Notes: a model not told the origin generated them from the sequence alone. Positions 20,337 to 34,743 are shown, numbered from the stretch's first letter. The stretch is DNA of 64,000 bases from Paracyclopina nana (GCA_019096065.1 JAGUCH010000004.1:4898001-4962000), one strand, 5' to 3'. Program-made: numbers and translations.

Positions 20337-23300
20337 TTATATTGGCAACAACATCCAAGTAAGCATTGACGTGGAAAGCAGAAGTGTAGTAGTAGTAGTA
20401 AGGATTTGCCTCTTTGAAGACGAGAGCTGAGATCCACGATTTGCGGTCGCCAAGGCTTGCGCACACTCACCTAAAAGGAGCCAAAAAATTGCATATCACG
20501 CCAAAAACATGAGGTTGCGAATACTTTTTTTTTGCGCAAACATCCGACACACATTAACCCATGATTTATGGCTTTGAGGGCCCATTTTGAGAAAGGCCAT
20601 TATACAAATAATGTGACTTACTCGTTCTGGTGAGATTAAAGCTCCACGAAGAATATTCCACATCTGCTTGCTGCCAAAGGGGACAATGCTCCGATCCAGC
20701 CAAAAGGGAGACATTTGAATTGTCATGATCCATAATCAAGCGGACACAAAATCGTTTTTGGGGATTGTTGGCCGCGGAGATGACCACGTAGTGGTGGTGG
20801 CCTTCCTGAAGACTGTGGCTGGCCTTTAGCATTGAGGAGGTCGCCAAGGATTGCACCTTGAGTGCAGCAAAAGTGTTTTGACTCCCTAATGGTTCTGCTT
20901 CTTCTTTCCATCCGCCATGGCAAATGTAGCCTGAAATTGGGAGCAAAAATATTATTTTGTTGTCAGGACGTTGGCGGAAAAAAGTGAAAGCCAGAAGAAG
21001 ATCACGTTTTTGCTCTAGAAAACATTTCTCTCTCTCTATGATCTCCTAGATATAATAGTAGACGTATGGGGAGCAAAAGACAGACAAAATGCAATAGATG
21101 GTGCTGAATTTTTGGTTCTTTGGCGTACGAGTAAGCGTGCGTAGCAATTGCGGCAAAAATAGCGCTTCGAACAAAAAGTAAACAAAAAGTTTTTTAGAAT
21201 TGTAGGCATCAAAATGACTAAGAAAGCTCTCTTTTTGAGCTTGTAACAGTACAATTGATTCAAGGAACAAAATGGTACCATTTTGAGCAACATTTATGAA
21301 AGTCAAGAAATTTTGGATCATGAGTCACATCATATCCAGACATGAGCATGAAGGATCGAATAAGAAAAAATAGCCTTACTTTTTGCAGCTCCACTCTGTG
21401 TGAGTTCAAAACAAACAAGTTCATCTAGTGTGGGTTCAATAAAAAGAGCCAGTTTTTTGACAAATAAGCCATTTCTTGCAATGAATTGAGGAAAAAGTAT
21501 TTTCTGGTAATAATGATGGCCATGCTATAGTTGTTGTACTGGCATGGCAAAAGCTAAGAAAATTGGAAAAAGCCAGCCCAAAAGTAGTGAATTGTCCCTA
21601 ATTTTTAGAAATAGTCCTCAAAAACTTGATAATATCTTTGAATCTAGGGCTTTGAAAATAGGTATATTTAGCATAGGAAATCTTTTAAACTACAAGTAGT
21701 TTAGAGAACCAAGGAGAACCAAAAGATACTGCACCTCTATTCAGAGAACCAGCCAATTTTAATTGCGAGTCCACCTAGACAAGGCAGTTCTCAGCCCTCC
21801 ATGGTTTCAACTAAAATCCGCTAGCAGAAATATGGTACTTCTAGTTTCGCCCTATTATCAAAAATACTCCTTCTTCAGAGATACATCTAATATCCCATAT
21901 TTTTTGCTAGACTTTTGTGTTTGCCACCACTGACATTCAATACAAAGCTGGGGTAGCTTTTGTGACAGTAGTGGTGGCTGTTGCATAAACTTTTTTTCTG
22001 CATGGTAGAAACTTTTCCTATGGCTTTTTCATGGTGCTTTCTTCCAAATTTGTCAAAATGGCAATCAGGAAACCCACTAAAACGGAGGGGAGTCGTTTTT
22101 ACAATATATGTATAGTAAATGGGGTAACTTTTTGTGTGCACGAATAAGACGTAACTTGTTGTTGTGTGCCAGGGGAAAATGCGGATTAAGTTGTTGTACT
22201 GCCACCATAGTCTACAAGCAGGGTGAGTCATAAAATCAGTAAATAAGAAAGCCACAACATGTAACAACGCGCTGACATTCATTTTATTACGCTCGTAATA
22301 AGTCAGCAAGTCTCCTTTGGGAGTTGTGCAGCTCATTAAATCCCAAATTCTCCATGCTAAATTGCATCAAATTACTTCTTCCATGCTCGTCATATCGAGT
22401 GACAAATACCTTATCATTCCAGACATCTGGCTTCCCCCTGAATTTCACAATTTCCCCAGAGAGATGGCATATACTGCGCTGAGTAAAAACGCGACGAGGG
22501 CTTACTACTATCTAGGTAGAATTGCTAATGAATATGAAACTTTCACAATTAAAGGAATAATGGGAAGAAAGCACGAAACGTACTTGATTACAGGGCAGGC
22601 AGCGTGTGTACTCCAACTTTTAATTAGGAAGAATGAGCCATCATTTGTTGTTACACTTTTTCCCCTACAAAATACATACTGACTCCCAAAAATGAGATGA
22701 AAGTGAAAGCCCCACATTGAAGTGTATCGGCTCTCAAATGGGGATAGGGTGGTGGTGATAACTTTGGCGCCTTGCACTTGAAGAAGTGGAACTCCATGTA
22801 CTTGGTGTACACACAGATGTCGTACTGTGTTCTAATTTGTACACATTGTGGCTCCTACTAGTAGATTGGGGCAAAAAGAAATTAAGACTGGAGACAGCAT
22901 AGCAGAAGACCCTTCCCAAAAATAGCTGGGACATTTCATTTGGTGCACAGAGGGGCATCTCCCTCCCAAATTAATTTCCTGCAGCCAGACATGTATGTAT
23001 ATGTAGTAGTAATATGTAGGCAAAAGTATGCCAAAATTAAGTTTCACTCGGAATCTCTCATGGGCACACCCATTCAGCTCTACTATACACAGCATAACTG
23101 CTGTCAAGGGGAAAGGCAGAAATTGCGTGAGGACGATGAAACTTTTCAATTTTGTAATTTCTGCTTCGCGCGAGGAAGAAACATCAAACTTTCTTGGCGA
23201 ACAACAAAGCCACATTAAACACCCTAGTTTCTGCATAACTTCCCAGGCCGCTAATTTTTCGCGCGAAATTAATGCAAAAGCCCAATAATCCACATTTTGC

Positions 23301-26300
23301 GAGCTGTCGTGCTAAAGTTTGTGATAGCCATAAAAAAGAAGCGCCATCTAGGCTGAAACTGTGGAAACATTGAGGCTTTTATGTGGGGTGGGCCATATAA
23401 CGAATTTCCATGAAAATGTTGTTTAGTGGGATCGATCAATATTCTTTCCAGCTCGCTTTTTCGACAAATTGGTTTTCCCCACATAGTATACTCACATGCA
23501 GAGCATTTGCTTCCCCATGCCATATAGCACCAATGAATTGATGGCAAAAGTGACACCTTCCATTCGGTCCAATTTCCATCTCAATTCCAGATCATCACAT
23601 TTCAGGGCAATGAACCAAGCTTCCGAATCATCTTCCTGTGATCGGAAATTCAGTTGTGTTCGCCCCGAAATCCCCCGAATTTTTTTTATTGCTTCAAAAA
23701 ATTTATTGCCTCTCTAGCTGCTTCACATAGTGAAAAAACAAGCGAAATCCGAATTGTTGCTCTCCACTTTTATTGCCCACAAAGTAAATTGGATTTTTCT
23801 CCACAGCAGCATGCAGTAGCAGAAGATTGCTTGAACAAAACCTGCTATTTTTTTGCACCTTTCACTCCAAATCACTTGCTTCTGCCAGTCTCAGACCTGT
23901 CAATTAGGGCTTTCACTCTATATCGAAAGCGCGGTGTGAGGAAAAGTGGTTTATCATAAATAAGGGAAAATCTCCCATGGTGACAACGCAGCATGAAAGC
24001 AGTAGGGATTTGCTGCTGCAAAAGTGGCGAAAAATGCAAATATCGCTGACTTTTCCAAAGATGGATGCCATTAGGCGAGCTCACACACACAATGGGGGAA
24101 GGACCCGAAGTTGGGTCCGGAAGTTTACGGATCCAAGGAAGAGATTCAAAATCCATCAGCTCGTCCCATTAATCACCAAGGTCTATCTTGAGGTACACGT
24201 AATTTCGGGGCACAAAAATATTCCGACTACTTATTAAGTATGCAGGTAGGAATGTTTTAGCCAGATCTTTTGACATTTGAGCCCGGAGTTGATTAATGCG
24301 AGTAGACACCGAGTCCCATGGGAAAGCTCGCATAAGAGAGCTGCTCTCTCGATTGACTTTTGAGCAGCCTTTTCTATCATGGATGATCTATACAGTGTGT
24401 GTCCCTCAGCTTTTAGGAACTAAAAACGATGTGACAGTTTCATTTTGTTTTTCTGGAAGTGTAGTAGCCACTAATGGGATGCCATTAGCCCTCCATTTAT
24501 TTCAAGGAACAAATGGTGTGAGACTGGCTGGAATAAGTAAGGACTTTCCTACACACAAGAGCACTTGTGTGCAAATACATGAGTCATCCTTTATATCAAG
24601 TTTCATAGCTTCTTCACCCTCTCCACAGCGAGCTGCTGAGTAGGAAAAATGCTCTTCAGTGTGGTTGTAAAGTCTACTATTACACATGTCAAAGATATGG
24701 AGTCATACTACCGTTAAATCCGAAAGTTATTGATCCCAAAGTAATCTTTCTCCACTAGCTTTTCTCTCTAATGCAACACTGAATCCCTTCAAGCATATTT
24801 GTAGAGCTTTTTTATTCTAGAAATAGCCTTTGAATGTAGGCTAGTAGATCACATTACGAGCTCACTACGAACCACTCAGCATACAGGCTACAGTAGCATG
24901 CATGGAATATAATATGCCTCACAATAGATCATGTTATGGCCTCATAACTTTTGACAAAAGTCTGTATCCCATCGCGAATACTTGCAAGCCTTCTTTCACT
25001 CTCAATTTGATTTACAACCGCGCGCATGACTCTCATCATTTTCGCCTCTTGTGCGCTTGCAATATATTTTGTGCTTTCATAGAACAAAGCTCGCATAAAC
25101 ATAACCAGTTCTCCCCCCTCGCACTGTAATAATAATCTAAGCTGCTTCAAGGGAGAAATGTCTCAGTCTAATCTCAGCTTTGCTAGCTAAAACAAAACAA
25201 AAACTGAGTCGACGCAGCTTCGATTTCCACTCTTCTATGGCTTTCTATTTTCACATACAATATACCCTAGGAGATTTGCTGTGCGTGAAACCACTTTAAA
25301 GGTAGACTGCTTTATGAAGTAAATGGGTATATCCTAGAGCAATCAAAGAAAAGAAGCCCTTAAAAGCGTGTTGCAACTGAATTGAAAAAATAAAGTGCTC
25401 AATAAATTGAGGAATGGCAACACCTATCCTTGATGCCTTTCGTTTGGGAAAAATTCAGAAAATCTTACTAGTAGAGCCAGCGGCCTTTTCAGACGACGTG
25501 GTATTTTTGCACACTTGGCTGTGCTGGGTCACCACGTGGAACTCGGTCGCTTCTCCAGTGCAACCAAACATCAAATGGTCACTTTTGTGGCTTCCAGGAG
25601 CACAATTGGAATCTTGCGAAGAGCTGGCGATTGCATATTTGCCAACTAGAGGGCATCTCTGTCTATGGCCATGTTTTGCACTCACAATGATGATGGGTTG
25701 GATGGACTTGTCAAAGAATAGGTGCTGGTTGCAGGCCTCATCAGGGTTTCTTGACAGCCTCCCCAGCCTCACAGACATGATGCTGTCTGATTTTCTGCTG
25801 ACCTCCATGCACACAAAGCCACTCTCGCTGAAAAGAAGAAGATGAGGACCATAACTCTCTGCTTTCTAGAGGCCATAAAAATGATAAAAAAATCCGCGAA
25901 AATTTGTTTTGGTTTTGGCAGGGATACCAGACAAAGGCCCCAATATTTTCCTCATTGTTTCCTTAAAACGCCAAAGAGACACATTAAATGCAAGTTTGGG
26001 ATGACTTAATCTGGAGCTCGCATTAACTGTACTAGTTGCAACGCCACCAATTTGGCAAGTGTGAAAAAGTTGAAAAGGTCTTTTTCTCTTACCAGTCAAA
26101 GTTATTCTGCATGATGATCCTCGTGAAGTTTGAGTCCTCTTCTTCGATGGTGTTACATTTTAGCTTTTTCTCAGCCTTTTCTTGCGAGGAGATTGTCAAG
26201 CTAGTCCCCAGAGTGTTGAAGTGATATTTAACAGATCCATTGAGGCTGTGGAACGTGTGGTGATGCTTCAGCATCCAATGGGGTAAGGAACACTGTTTCT

Positions 26301-29258
26301 CGTGGCTGTGCTCTGTGAAAAAAAAGATCAGCAAGATTTGAACTTTTCACTTGTTCAAATAACTCTCACAGCAGGCAATAGGAAAAAGTTTTGACAAGTT
26401 CCAAGATGTGCGCGACACCTTGACCAGTTTTTTCTCTTCATATAAAATACAAAGAGCATTTTTTTTGTTCTGGAAAAGTGCATTGCTCTGCTGGGGCTAA
26501 TCTGGTTAATCCGCCAGGCATTGTTTACCTTTTTTCAGGGTCAAAGTTTTGTCCCCTTCTTTGGCTGAATGAAGTGTGCACTGAGCATCACCCGACTGGG
26601 AGATGAGGTAGCCCTGGAATTAATCTTGCATAGTAGCAACAAGTCCCATGGGAAATTTCAACTCGATTACTATACCTGAAAGATCTCTTGGTAAGCAAAA
26701 CACCTGAATCTGTCCTCGTAGTCATACTGGCTCACACGATCACGACTAATTAAAGCCAAAAAGTAGTAGGTGCTGCCCTCCTTCCATTGGGCGATGCATT
26801 CTACAGATTCAACAATGCTTTCACTCCCTTTGATGTCAGCACAAGCCTAATTGGAGAAGAGGAGCTAGAAGCTTGCCATAAAGTGGGAAAGGATTTCGAA
26901 AAACGCACCTGATAGCGAAACACCAACTTGGAGTTATCCGAGCATTGAGATATGGACGATTTTGGATAGTCACATACACCATGGCCCCTGCTGTAGCTGA
27001 ATTGGAAAGACCCCTGCAAGGAAGAAGAGTAGTGCATGCTATAACTATACGGCGTAGATATACCCATCCTTTGTGTGATATTTCTACGAGCCACGTTGTA
27101 CAAATGCATTTATTGCAGCAATGAGATATACCATGTACTAAAAGCTAGCAACACATCCCATTCTGATTCAATTTGTAGTACGAGAGGAGCCTCTATAGAA
27201 GAGTTGCATAATGAGGTCATCTTATTCAACTCTTGATTTGAAAAGGCTCTCCTATCCTGAAAGATTCTGCCTAGCTCTTTTCATCCTCTAATTAGCTCGA
27301 TTTTGCCCTCACAAAAGCTCATAATCTTATCAACGTCACTTTTTTTAGGGGAAAACTTTCCTCTCTTTGTTGAATAGAAAGCTACCTTTTTCTATGGGAA
27401 ATCACACAGAAAATTAGAGAAATGGTTTTTCCAAAGTGGTGTGGGCATGAAGCTAATTAATGGCAAGCCAAATCCAATAAATTAGGGCCACGACGATTAC
27501 CCACCTGAATAGGACAACTAGAAGGTTTGGCATCCAGCCTGTATAATGATTTTAGTGGTGAGTCAGCAGTGATTGTGGCACACAGCTCAAACGGACTTCT
27601 TCGGCCTGGAGAAGCCTCACAAAGACCTGAAATAAGGATAGGATCACGAGTGGGGTGATGCGGTCAGAAATCCAGAAATATTCACTCTCCACTTACTTTC
27701 TTTGTACTGGAGCACATTTGGGTGCTTTTGATGCATCACTGCACATCTGTAACACTGCAGGACTCTGGTGGAAAAAGAAGAAAAATTCAATTAATTTCTC
27801 AGCATAGATATAATATACCATATCAGATGAGAAGGGCCGAGGAAAAATTGCTTTGCAGGCCAAAAAACATTAATAATTCCGGTCCAATCCAATGTGAGAT
27901 TGAATATACGGTTGACATTTTTCAATATATTTGTCACACTACTGTTTCAGCTCAGGATCATCTGTATTTCTTGCCTTGCTTCTCCCCTTTTTTATTTCGA
28001 AGCAAGCAACAGAGAGTCAATAAATCAAAAGTCTGGCCAGCTAGCTAAGAGAAAGCCTTCTTCTTCTAGCCTCAGCTAAATCCAATCACATTTTTTGCTC
28101 TTGGGGGCTTCCACACAGATTCCCAGTGACAAGGAAATTGTGGCACACGGTCGCCACAACATTCTTGGAATTTTCTACCAGCAACTAGTGCTGACATCAC
28201 CATATGAGTTTCCGGCTCTAACTTTTAGTTCGAGTTCTTCCACCTGCAAAAACTTTGGCCTTGCTTCTTCTGCCCATTAGAGATGATGATAATGGGGCCC
28301 TCTTCATACACAAAAGTTTCCATTTGAAATTAGTCTCACTCAAGGCAGCACCAGCTGGCCATAAAATGAAGACTAATCTCAGAAAAAGTCGAGAAATCAA
28401 GTTGATGATGATTGAAAACTGGGTATTCTCAGCTCAACTTTGTTTCTGGCGGCAGCTGCGCACAGCGTTGCCAGATGTTGATCGCGCAATTGAATAAAAC
28501 CACTTGGAGATTAGGATAAGTCTTTGGAAAAGTGCCAGATGGTGGACAAAGTATTGGAAAAGTCATCTTTTTTAATGTAGCTTTCTATACAGTGTTGTGC
28601 ACACTGAATGGAAAGAAGCTCATATAGCCTCCTCGCAAAGTGCACAACAGTAGGTATACTGCTATATAACGCACACAGGACTGCGCAACATCATCAGCAA
28701 AAAATGGTTTGGGAAAAGAATGGCTTTTATCGAAAGCCATAAGTTGGCCCTCCTCCTTCTCCTTCTTGGCCTTTGGTGGCAAAATCTGCCTTATGCTATA
28801 TAATAGTAGACTTTACAGCATGTACCTTTCTAGTATGGAAGTGTACTAGATGGTATTAGGAAAAGAAAGGATTTTTCTTCACCAAGAAGCCTCTTTTTAA
28901 AGCCACTCATTTGAGATTCAGCAAATGTTTGCTCACATAAAAATGTGCTGAACTTGATTCAAGGCACGTTTCCCCCCAAGTGTACTTGCTAGCTTTCTTC
29001 TTGGTTCAAATCTCCGACTTCAATCAGCTTTGCATGATTGCCAAGCAGCACCAAAAACACTGGGAATTCGAATTTCCACACATACTATTTCAAATATAGA
29101 GTGAACTCACGGGTCTCTGAAGATGAAAAAGCTATCTCCTCCACTCTTGGTGCAAGTTCCTTTATGTGTGACGTTTTGTCTGTCGATAATAATGGCATTT
29201 CTCTCGCCATATTCGAACCATTTGCCCGACCACTCCTCTGATAGCTCACATGGTCGTC
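20337..29258 (-). CDS. Cysteine-rich extracellular protein, DUF7042–DUF7045-like
   Basis: Ten minus-strand exons join in frame: 29258–29111, 27764–27697, 27626–27505, 27013–26909, 26846–26676, 26613–26529, 26312–26093, 25827–25469, 20930–20622, 20470–20337 (about 572 residues). Every junction has GT–AG ends and matching phase. Motifs in order: CELSEEWSGKWFEYG, CYRCAVMHQKHPNVLQYKE, ASPGRRSPFELC, FSYSRGHGVCDYPKSSISQC, ECIAQWKEGSTYYFLAL, RFRCFAYQE, CPLVGKYAIA, ICHGGWKEE. I recall this order from invertebrate proteins carrying DUF7044/7043/7042/7045; that assignment is from memory. The last exon ends with a hydrophobic tail after small residues, suggesting a GPI signal or terminal membrane span. 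The signal-peptide exon, expected upstream of 29258, was not found. Introns up to 4.5 kb contrast with the ~60-nt introns elsewhere. Function unknown; probably secreted or cell-surface. Confidence 0.75.
20931..25468 (-). other. Large intron of the DUF704x-like gene
   Basis: 4.5-kb presumed intron between two phase-1-compatible exons. It holds one copy of the ~790-bp dispersed repeat (21068–21857). The short stretch encoding EAWFIALKCDDLELRW near 23,510–23,600 (minus) looks protein-like and could be an alternative exon, but is not needed for frame continuity. Confidence 0.45.
21068..21857 (+). repeat. Dispersed ~790-bp repeat, copy A
   Basis: Aligns end to end, same orientation, with 61498–62285; most positions are identical, with scattered substitutions and very short indels. 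Shared blocks include GGGAGCAAAAGACAGACAAA at the start and GAGAACCAAGGAGAACCAAA near the 3' part. The outermost bases (TxGGGAGCAAA on the left; the complement of the right edge reads TAGGGCGAAA) suggest weak inverted ends. It has no coding capacity. Probably a non-autonomous transposon; the superfamily is unclear. Confidence 0.8.
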
Positions 29259-32200
29259 CTAAAAAAGGAGAAGAGTATAATTGTAGCATGCTGCATATGA
29301 GGACTTGTCAAATATTTGCTGCTCTCTCAACAGCACGGTAAACCAAACACTGTAATGGCTGTGTATCTAGGTTTCATTGACCAACCCAGAAGAAAATAAG
29401 GTCAGTATGATACCTCCTACTTTTTGCTGCTGCTGTCGCCTTTTGATGAAAAAAGTAAGTGAACGTGCAAATATTACACTGGGGGATCCTGCGTGGAATA
29501 CAGAACAGCAAACCAAATATTTCTTTAAGCAAACAAAATTGAAACACTAGAGCTGCATTACATACAGTAGAGGCCAGCTATGACAGCGAGGGAAAACGCC
29601 CATTTTCTCATATTGTACTGTGTATACAATGCTCCATTAAGTCTGAAGTGGTTATTATATCCTGTCAATAGGGTAGGTCAGACCTTTCAACACGAGGTGC
29701 AATTTCTGCCCAGGTTCTTGACCCTCGTAAAAAATAACCATGCATACATAAATTCCTATTGCATGTTGTACAATTAGAAAGCTAGCCTACACGTTGGCAA
29801 CCGGCATATAAATAAAAATGGAATCATAATGGATGATTGCGTCAAAAACGTGGGGTATTTTGCCAAACAAGCTTGATGTATGATCCTCCGCAGCTACTGG
29901 GTTAAATGGTATGTGTCAACAACACTCATGCTCGTGTGGTTGCATGACGGTGGAAAAACAAGCCAATCAATCAAGTAATTCAAAAAGAAAGAAGTGGCAA
30001 CAGTTTGATCATATGTAGTACAATGAAAAATTGCAGGAGAATACAGACGATTACATATACTACTACATTCACCAATAGAATGTGGAATATCGATTAACCT
30101 CCTTACATTGACTCGCTTCATATAATAATAATATCTTGCAGCATAGTACAACGTAATACTCTCGTACATAGCATAAGCTGCCATTATTCTGTACTTGAAT
30201 TCAGATTTTTATCGGATTCTTGGCAAGAGACTGGCCTATAATGGCACAGACAAGACAGCCATTTCATTCATGCTACATTAACTTTAAGGACAAACTTAAA
30301 AAGGGCTAAAAGTAAAAGCTTTTCCAGAGAATGGACAATAATTGCTTTCAGGGCGATAATGTTGCTCGCAGGAATTTATTGACTGCATAGCGTGGGCATC
30401 TGAAAAATTCCCTTTTATGCTTTCATAAAGCCTTTGTTCAATTATTCATTTAAATGCACACTAGCAAAAGCATATAACTAGCCTAGTAGTTGCAATAGCA
30501 TAAGGGCATCCCAAGGGAGCATTATGAATATTATTAGAGCTCTGGGCTCAGATGCTATTAGATACAACGATATGACAGATTGCAAGGCCAAAATTGATGG
30601 ATGATCACTCACCTCTGATGCCTTCAGAAGGTAATGGAATCGTTGCCAAGAGGAAGAGGCTGGCTGAAACCACAACTGACCTGGAAACCGAAAGAAAGCC
30701 ACAATTATTATACTACATATATGCCCCTATTAATATTGAAACTAAAAAAAAACCTCGTGCTCGCGTTCTTGCTTGATATTTCTCACCCAAGTTTCGAATT
30801 CTACAATGTAAGTTTAGAAATGCTTTCAAGGAGTTTTAGGTCCCAAGAGAAGCTCCCAAAGGAAGATGAATAGAGGCGGAGTGGCCAAAAATAAGCTCAT
30901 ATTTTACTGAAGGCACTTCTACCACCTCTACATGAATATGTGATATGTTGAAAAACTTTTTGCGCCCCATTTTTCAAAAAAGAAAGGGATCCTCCACCTG
31001 AGAGCCTGGCTATAGTGAGTAAGCTCTGTAATAAGTTTGTGGAGGAGCAAAACTTCCATGAGGCAAGCCTGGCTGTAATTGAGTGATGGTATATAGAGCT
31101 AAGAAAGGGTTGTCAACTTTTGATGCATTAGATGGAAGGGAAAACTGTTACACACACATACCCCGGCTCGAACCTAAAAAAGTCTATAAGGCTTCTTGCC
31201 AAAACAAGAGAGCTCAAATGCGAGCAGCCTTTTTCTTCCCTAAACTACATGTAAATCCATCAATCAAATGGAAGTATATCTTGGCTAGTTTTGGCCACTA
31301 ACAATAGGCTAAAGCAGTGTAGCTTAGCTAAAAAAACACTGGGCTATAGCTACCACTTTGTAGCGAGTACCACCTGGTCCTGCCAGTCCTTATGATAAAT
31401 TGGGCTAGTATCATAAGAAGAAAGATTTGAAAAGATGTTTGAATGGAAAGCACAAATATGTTCCCCCTTTAGCATGGTACTATAGCTCTACTATAATGTG
31501 AGGTGGTAAACCTAGCTTAATTACAAAGTTTTATGGCTGAAGCCATTATAGTCACCTCATTTCAGCCTGGTGTATACAGCCAACTTTTTTGGAAGCCTAA
31601 TTAATTAGACCCAGGGCTATAATGAATTACTAACTCATGCTAGTATATATCACTATATCAAAGTAAGCTAAATGTTTGTACAACAACTTTAATTTGTCAA
31701 GATATGCATGTGTTCATGTGTGTAAGTGTGGTACAAAGCAATAAAAATACTATACTGCATGCTGCTGAATGCCAGACAACAATATGGTTGTTGGTGGCAC
31801 AAAATAATTTGTTTCTGCTTCCACTCTAAGTTCAATTGCTTTCCCAAGGGACCTTTTGAAAGGCAAAGCCGACTTTCTTCTTCTCCTTTTTTTGTTGCTT
31901 GCTGCTTCTGGTTTCCCTCCCTCCTTAATGAAACTGAGGACGACGACAAATAAATCTGGTTTCTTTCCTAGGCTTAGAAAAAGCTCGCAGCTACCATGGT
32001 AGTTTTCTCACTTCCTTCTCTAGTAGTTGTATAACTACTGCAGAAGTTTCCTTATCTTTTACAGGTCTGCCAAAGCAAAGCTACCATTGATGTTGGCCAA
32101 TAGACCAATATATACCTATATATATAAGGGCTTCGTTTCTTTCTTGTTGTCTAAAAGGATCATTGTAGCTGTAATGAAGCGTGATAAGACCTTAGCTCAC

Positions 32201-34694
32201 GTTGAATTTTCTGCTTCATTGCATTTTTTGTTGTCGAACAAATGTACAAATACAACCACGTGGATGCGATGTCTTTCCGTTTCCTTAGCTTAAGCTCCAC
32301 GTGCACAGGGCTACGCCATCTGGACTGAAGAAAGTAAACAAAACGTAGTGTTGGTAAAAGTCCTTTAGTGATTAGAAACCTCGTTATATTTCTTCTCCAA
32401 GAAAACGTATGTAATTTGGTAAACACTACCTTGCTTGCTTTGCGTTGATAACATGTTAGCGTTTGAGGTTTTTAAGCTTCTCGAGATTTGATGCTAGAGA
32501 TGCAAAGGAGCCAATTTCTAGCTGCTTTTGCAACAACTGCTTAAGTGCTTTCTCCGCCAAAAGCTACTGTAGCACTATAGTAGCAGTTGGCATCTAATCT
32601 CAAAGACAAAAGCTTTGTCACTAATTCCATGTCTCTTTGGGAAGAAGGCGAGCAAAAAGTCCTCAATCTCAAATGGAGGACACTTGAAAAATCTTCATCT
32701 ATGGCTGCGTGGCCCTGAGGTTCCCTTTTGTTTGCTCTCTTTTAATAAAAGTGGAGAAGACACAAAGCTATCTAGTTTCTTTTATTACTGTTTGTTTTTA
32801 TCCCAACTTTTTGACAATTTTGCGCGCGAGTCACTAACCGCAATTGGAACAAATTAAAAATGTGAAATCGCTTCCCTATAGAAATTAGCGTTCGCCATAG
32901 AATGCTTCAGTCCTCAAAGTTCTGCTTTAGCTTTCGCACGAGGAGGAGCTGGAATGCACACAAAGTTTCCATATTATACCTTTACAACACACTTTGGACC
33001 CATGATGGCTGCTGGCTCCTTCAGCACATTGGAATTTTTGCACACTGTGCCCATTATTATAGCGTCGTAGCCCGAAGCTTTCACATTTTTTGATTTATGC
33101 GAAAAGTGAGTCATCACATGAGAAAGGCCTCTACTATTGACATTCTGAGGCTTGAGAGCTCAAGAGCGGATATAGATGCTAAAATCTATAGGAATGGAGC
33201 CAAAAGTTTTGCCAAGAAAACAATTTAAATCGGAAGCGTCTGTGTCGAGAATCCGTGGGATTAGCTCCCAAAATGCATCATGGTTGAGTACAGCAGCTAT
33301 AGAAGTAGCCGTGGAAGTAAATATTGCACAACCTGCCAAGCAATATAAAAGTTCCGGCTAAAAGACGACGAAGAGCCAAGAGCAGTGCACACAAAGAGAG
33401 GGAAGAATGGCCTAGGGAAAGGTCAGATAAGTTCAAGATATGAGCATAAATACAGATTCCGCTGACATAGCACTAGCCTAGCTTCCTCGTTTCCTAGTGC
33501 TGCACACTAAATGTACTCATGCAAGACTTTCAACTTTTGGCCATCTGGTGGCAGTGAAACACACCTCAGCCGCGAATTAGAAATTCAGGTCGCCATGCTG
33601 TATGGTAGCCAACTGTAGTATATAGGCTAGGCTGCGTGGAAGGTCGGGGAAACAAATTTTCGAGGCAAGTTTAGGTGACATCCACGTGCGCGCGCGAGCA
33701 GTATGTAGAACACATGGTACCCAGCCAAGCAAGCATGGCAAAAGAATTGTTTGTGGCCCAGCAGAGTAGTAGCACACATGCAGCACTATTATTATCTCCA
33801 CTGCAGTCAGTTTTTATCATCATCCAGAGCCTAGTCGCTTCAGAGGACCAATTAGGAGAGTGAAAGCTGTTCCACCACCAACCCACCGTAGCATTATACT
33901 ACTAGTATGAAAGGCAATCGCTTTTATGTGTGTACCAGGAAGCCTTTCTGTTTTTCTGGTTACACCCTTCCAACCCAGGTTTTCATTAGCAGCAATTGCA
34001 TTAGGGGCTCCTCCCCAAATAACAACTGTTGTGCCTCGTTCTCAAAAAAATTCACGAAAAGCCTCCTTCTGCTGCTGCTGCAAGCTATGATGAAACTTCT
34101 TCTTCTTCTTCCCTGCTGGGCCCATCTTAGCTATATACTCTATGCAGCTAAGAACCTCTTTTTCTCTTCAAGGACAGACAGCTGCACAGAGGGGCTATCC
34201 TGGGGCAAAAACAGCTGCTGTGATCAAGATGTGTCAATTGGGCTTAATGGATGAATTTTTAAGCATGCTTTCACTATATACTATGGGGGAAGGCTGGTTT
34301 TTTGCAAACTTTTAAAAAGGCTTCCCATTTGTGAGGTAGAAAGGAGCTTCTGCTGCTGTGGAGCTGCATGCGCGGAGAGAGAAAGACATTAAAGTTTGGG
34401 GAGCTCCTGAGACCTGCATGTATAATCAAACAGATTGCAACCCACGACGACTTCAGCCGTAGAAGAGCTCCTAATTGAGGCCGTTTTTGGCGGCAAAAAA
34501 TGATGATGATGGAAGGGCAAATGATCCTGGGAAATTTTTTCTCTAGGCCATTTCCGCTTCACAAGTAAGCACATACACACAGTGAATGTCCAAAGTGCTT
34601 CAGGAACGAAGAAGACATTCCTTTTACGACTTCCACTTCAATCTGCGAAAGCTAGGCCCAGCTTAAATTGAAGAATAAGGAATTCCACATATTG
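29259..34694. other. Non-coding interval upstream of the DUF704x-like exons
   Basis: About 5.4 kb, probably a 5' intron or the promoter side of the DUF704x-like gene because its signal-peptide exon must lie further 5'. No exon could be supported. Short triplet runs occur (for example CTG and CTT repeats near 34,065–34,110). Confidence 0.45.
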
Positions 34695-34710
34695 CCCCAC
34701 AAATATTTTT
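34695..34710 (+). repeat. Left terminal inverted repeat
   Basis: CCCCACAAATATTTTT, exact complement of 43566–43581. Preceded by TG at 34693–34694. Confidence 0.7.
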
Positions 34711-34743
34711 TTCGGCTCGATCGATGAAAACATGATCAGAATC

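Noticed and set aside
24502..24687. Possible extra exon of the DUF704x-like gene (minus) with cysteines
   Set aside because: An acceptor exists but no good donor, and the flanking exons splice in phase without it.
28218..28400. Minus-strand frame starting with a signal-peptide-like stretch (MISRLFLRLVFILWPAG)
   Set aside because: Considered as first exon of the DUF704x-like gene but it lies downstream of the 29,111–29,258 exon, between two exons that already join in phase.
28990..29012. B-box-like GGTTCAAATC
   Set aside because: No A box at tRNA spacing and no foldable tRNA around it.
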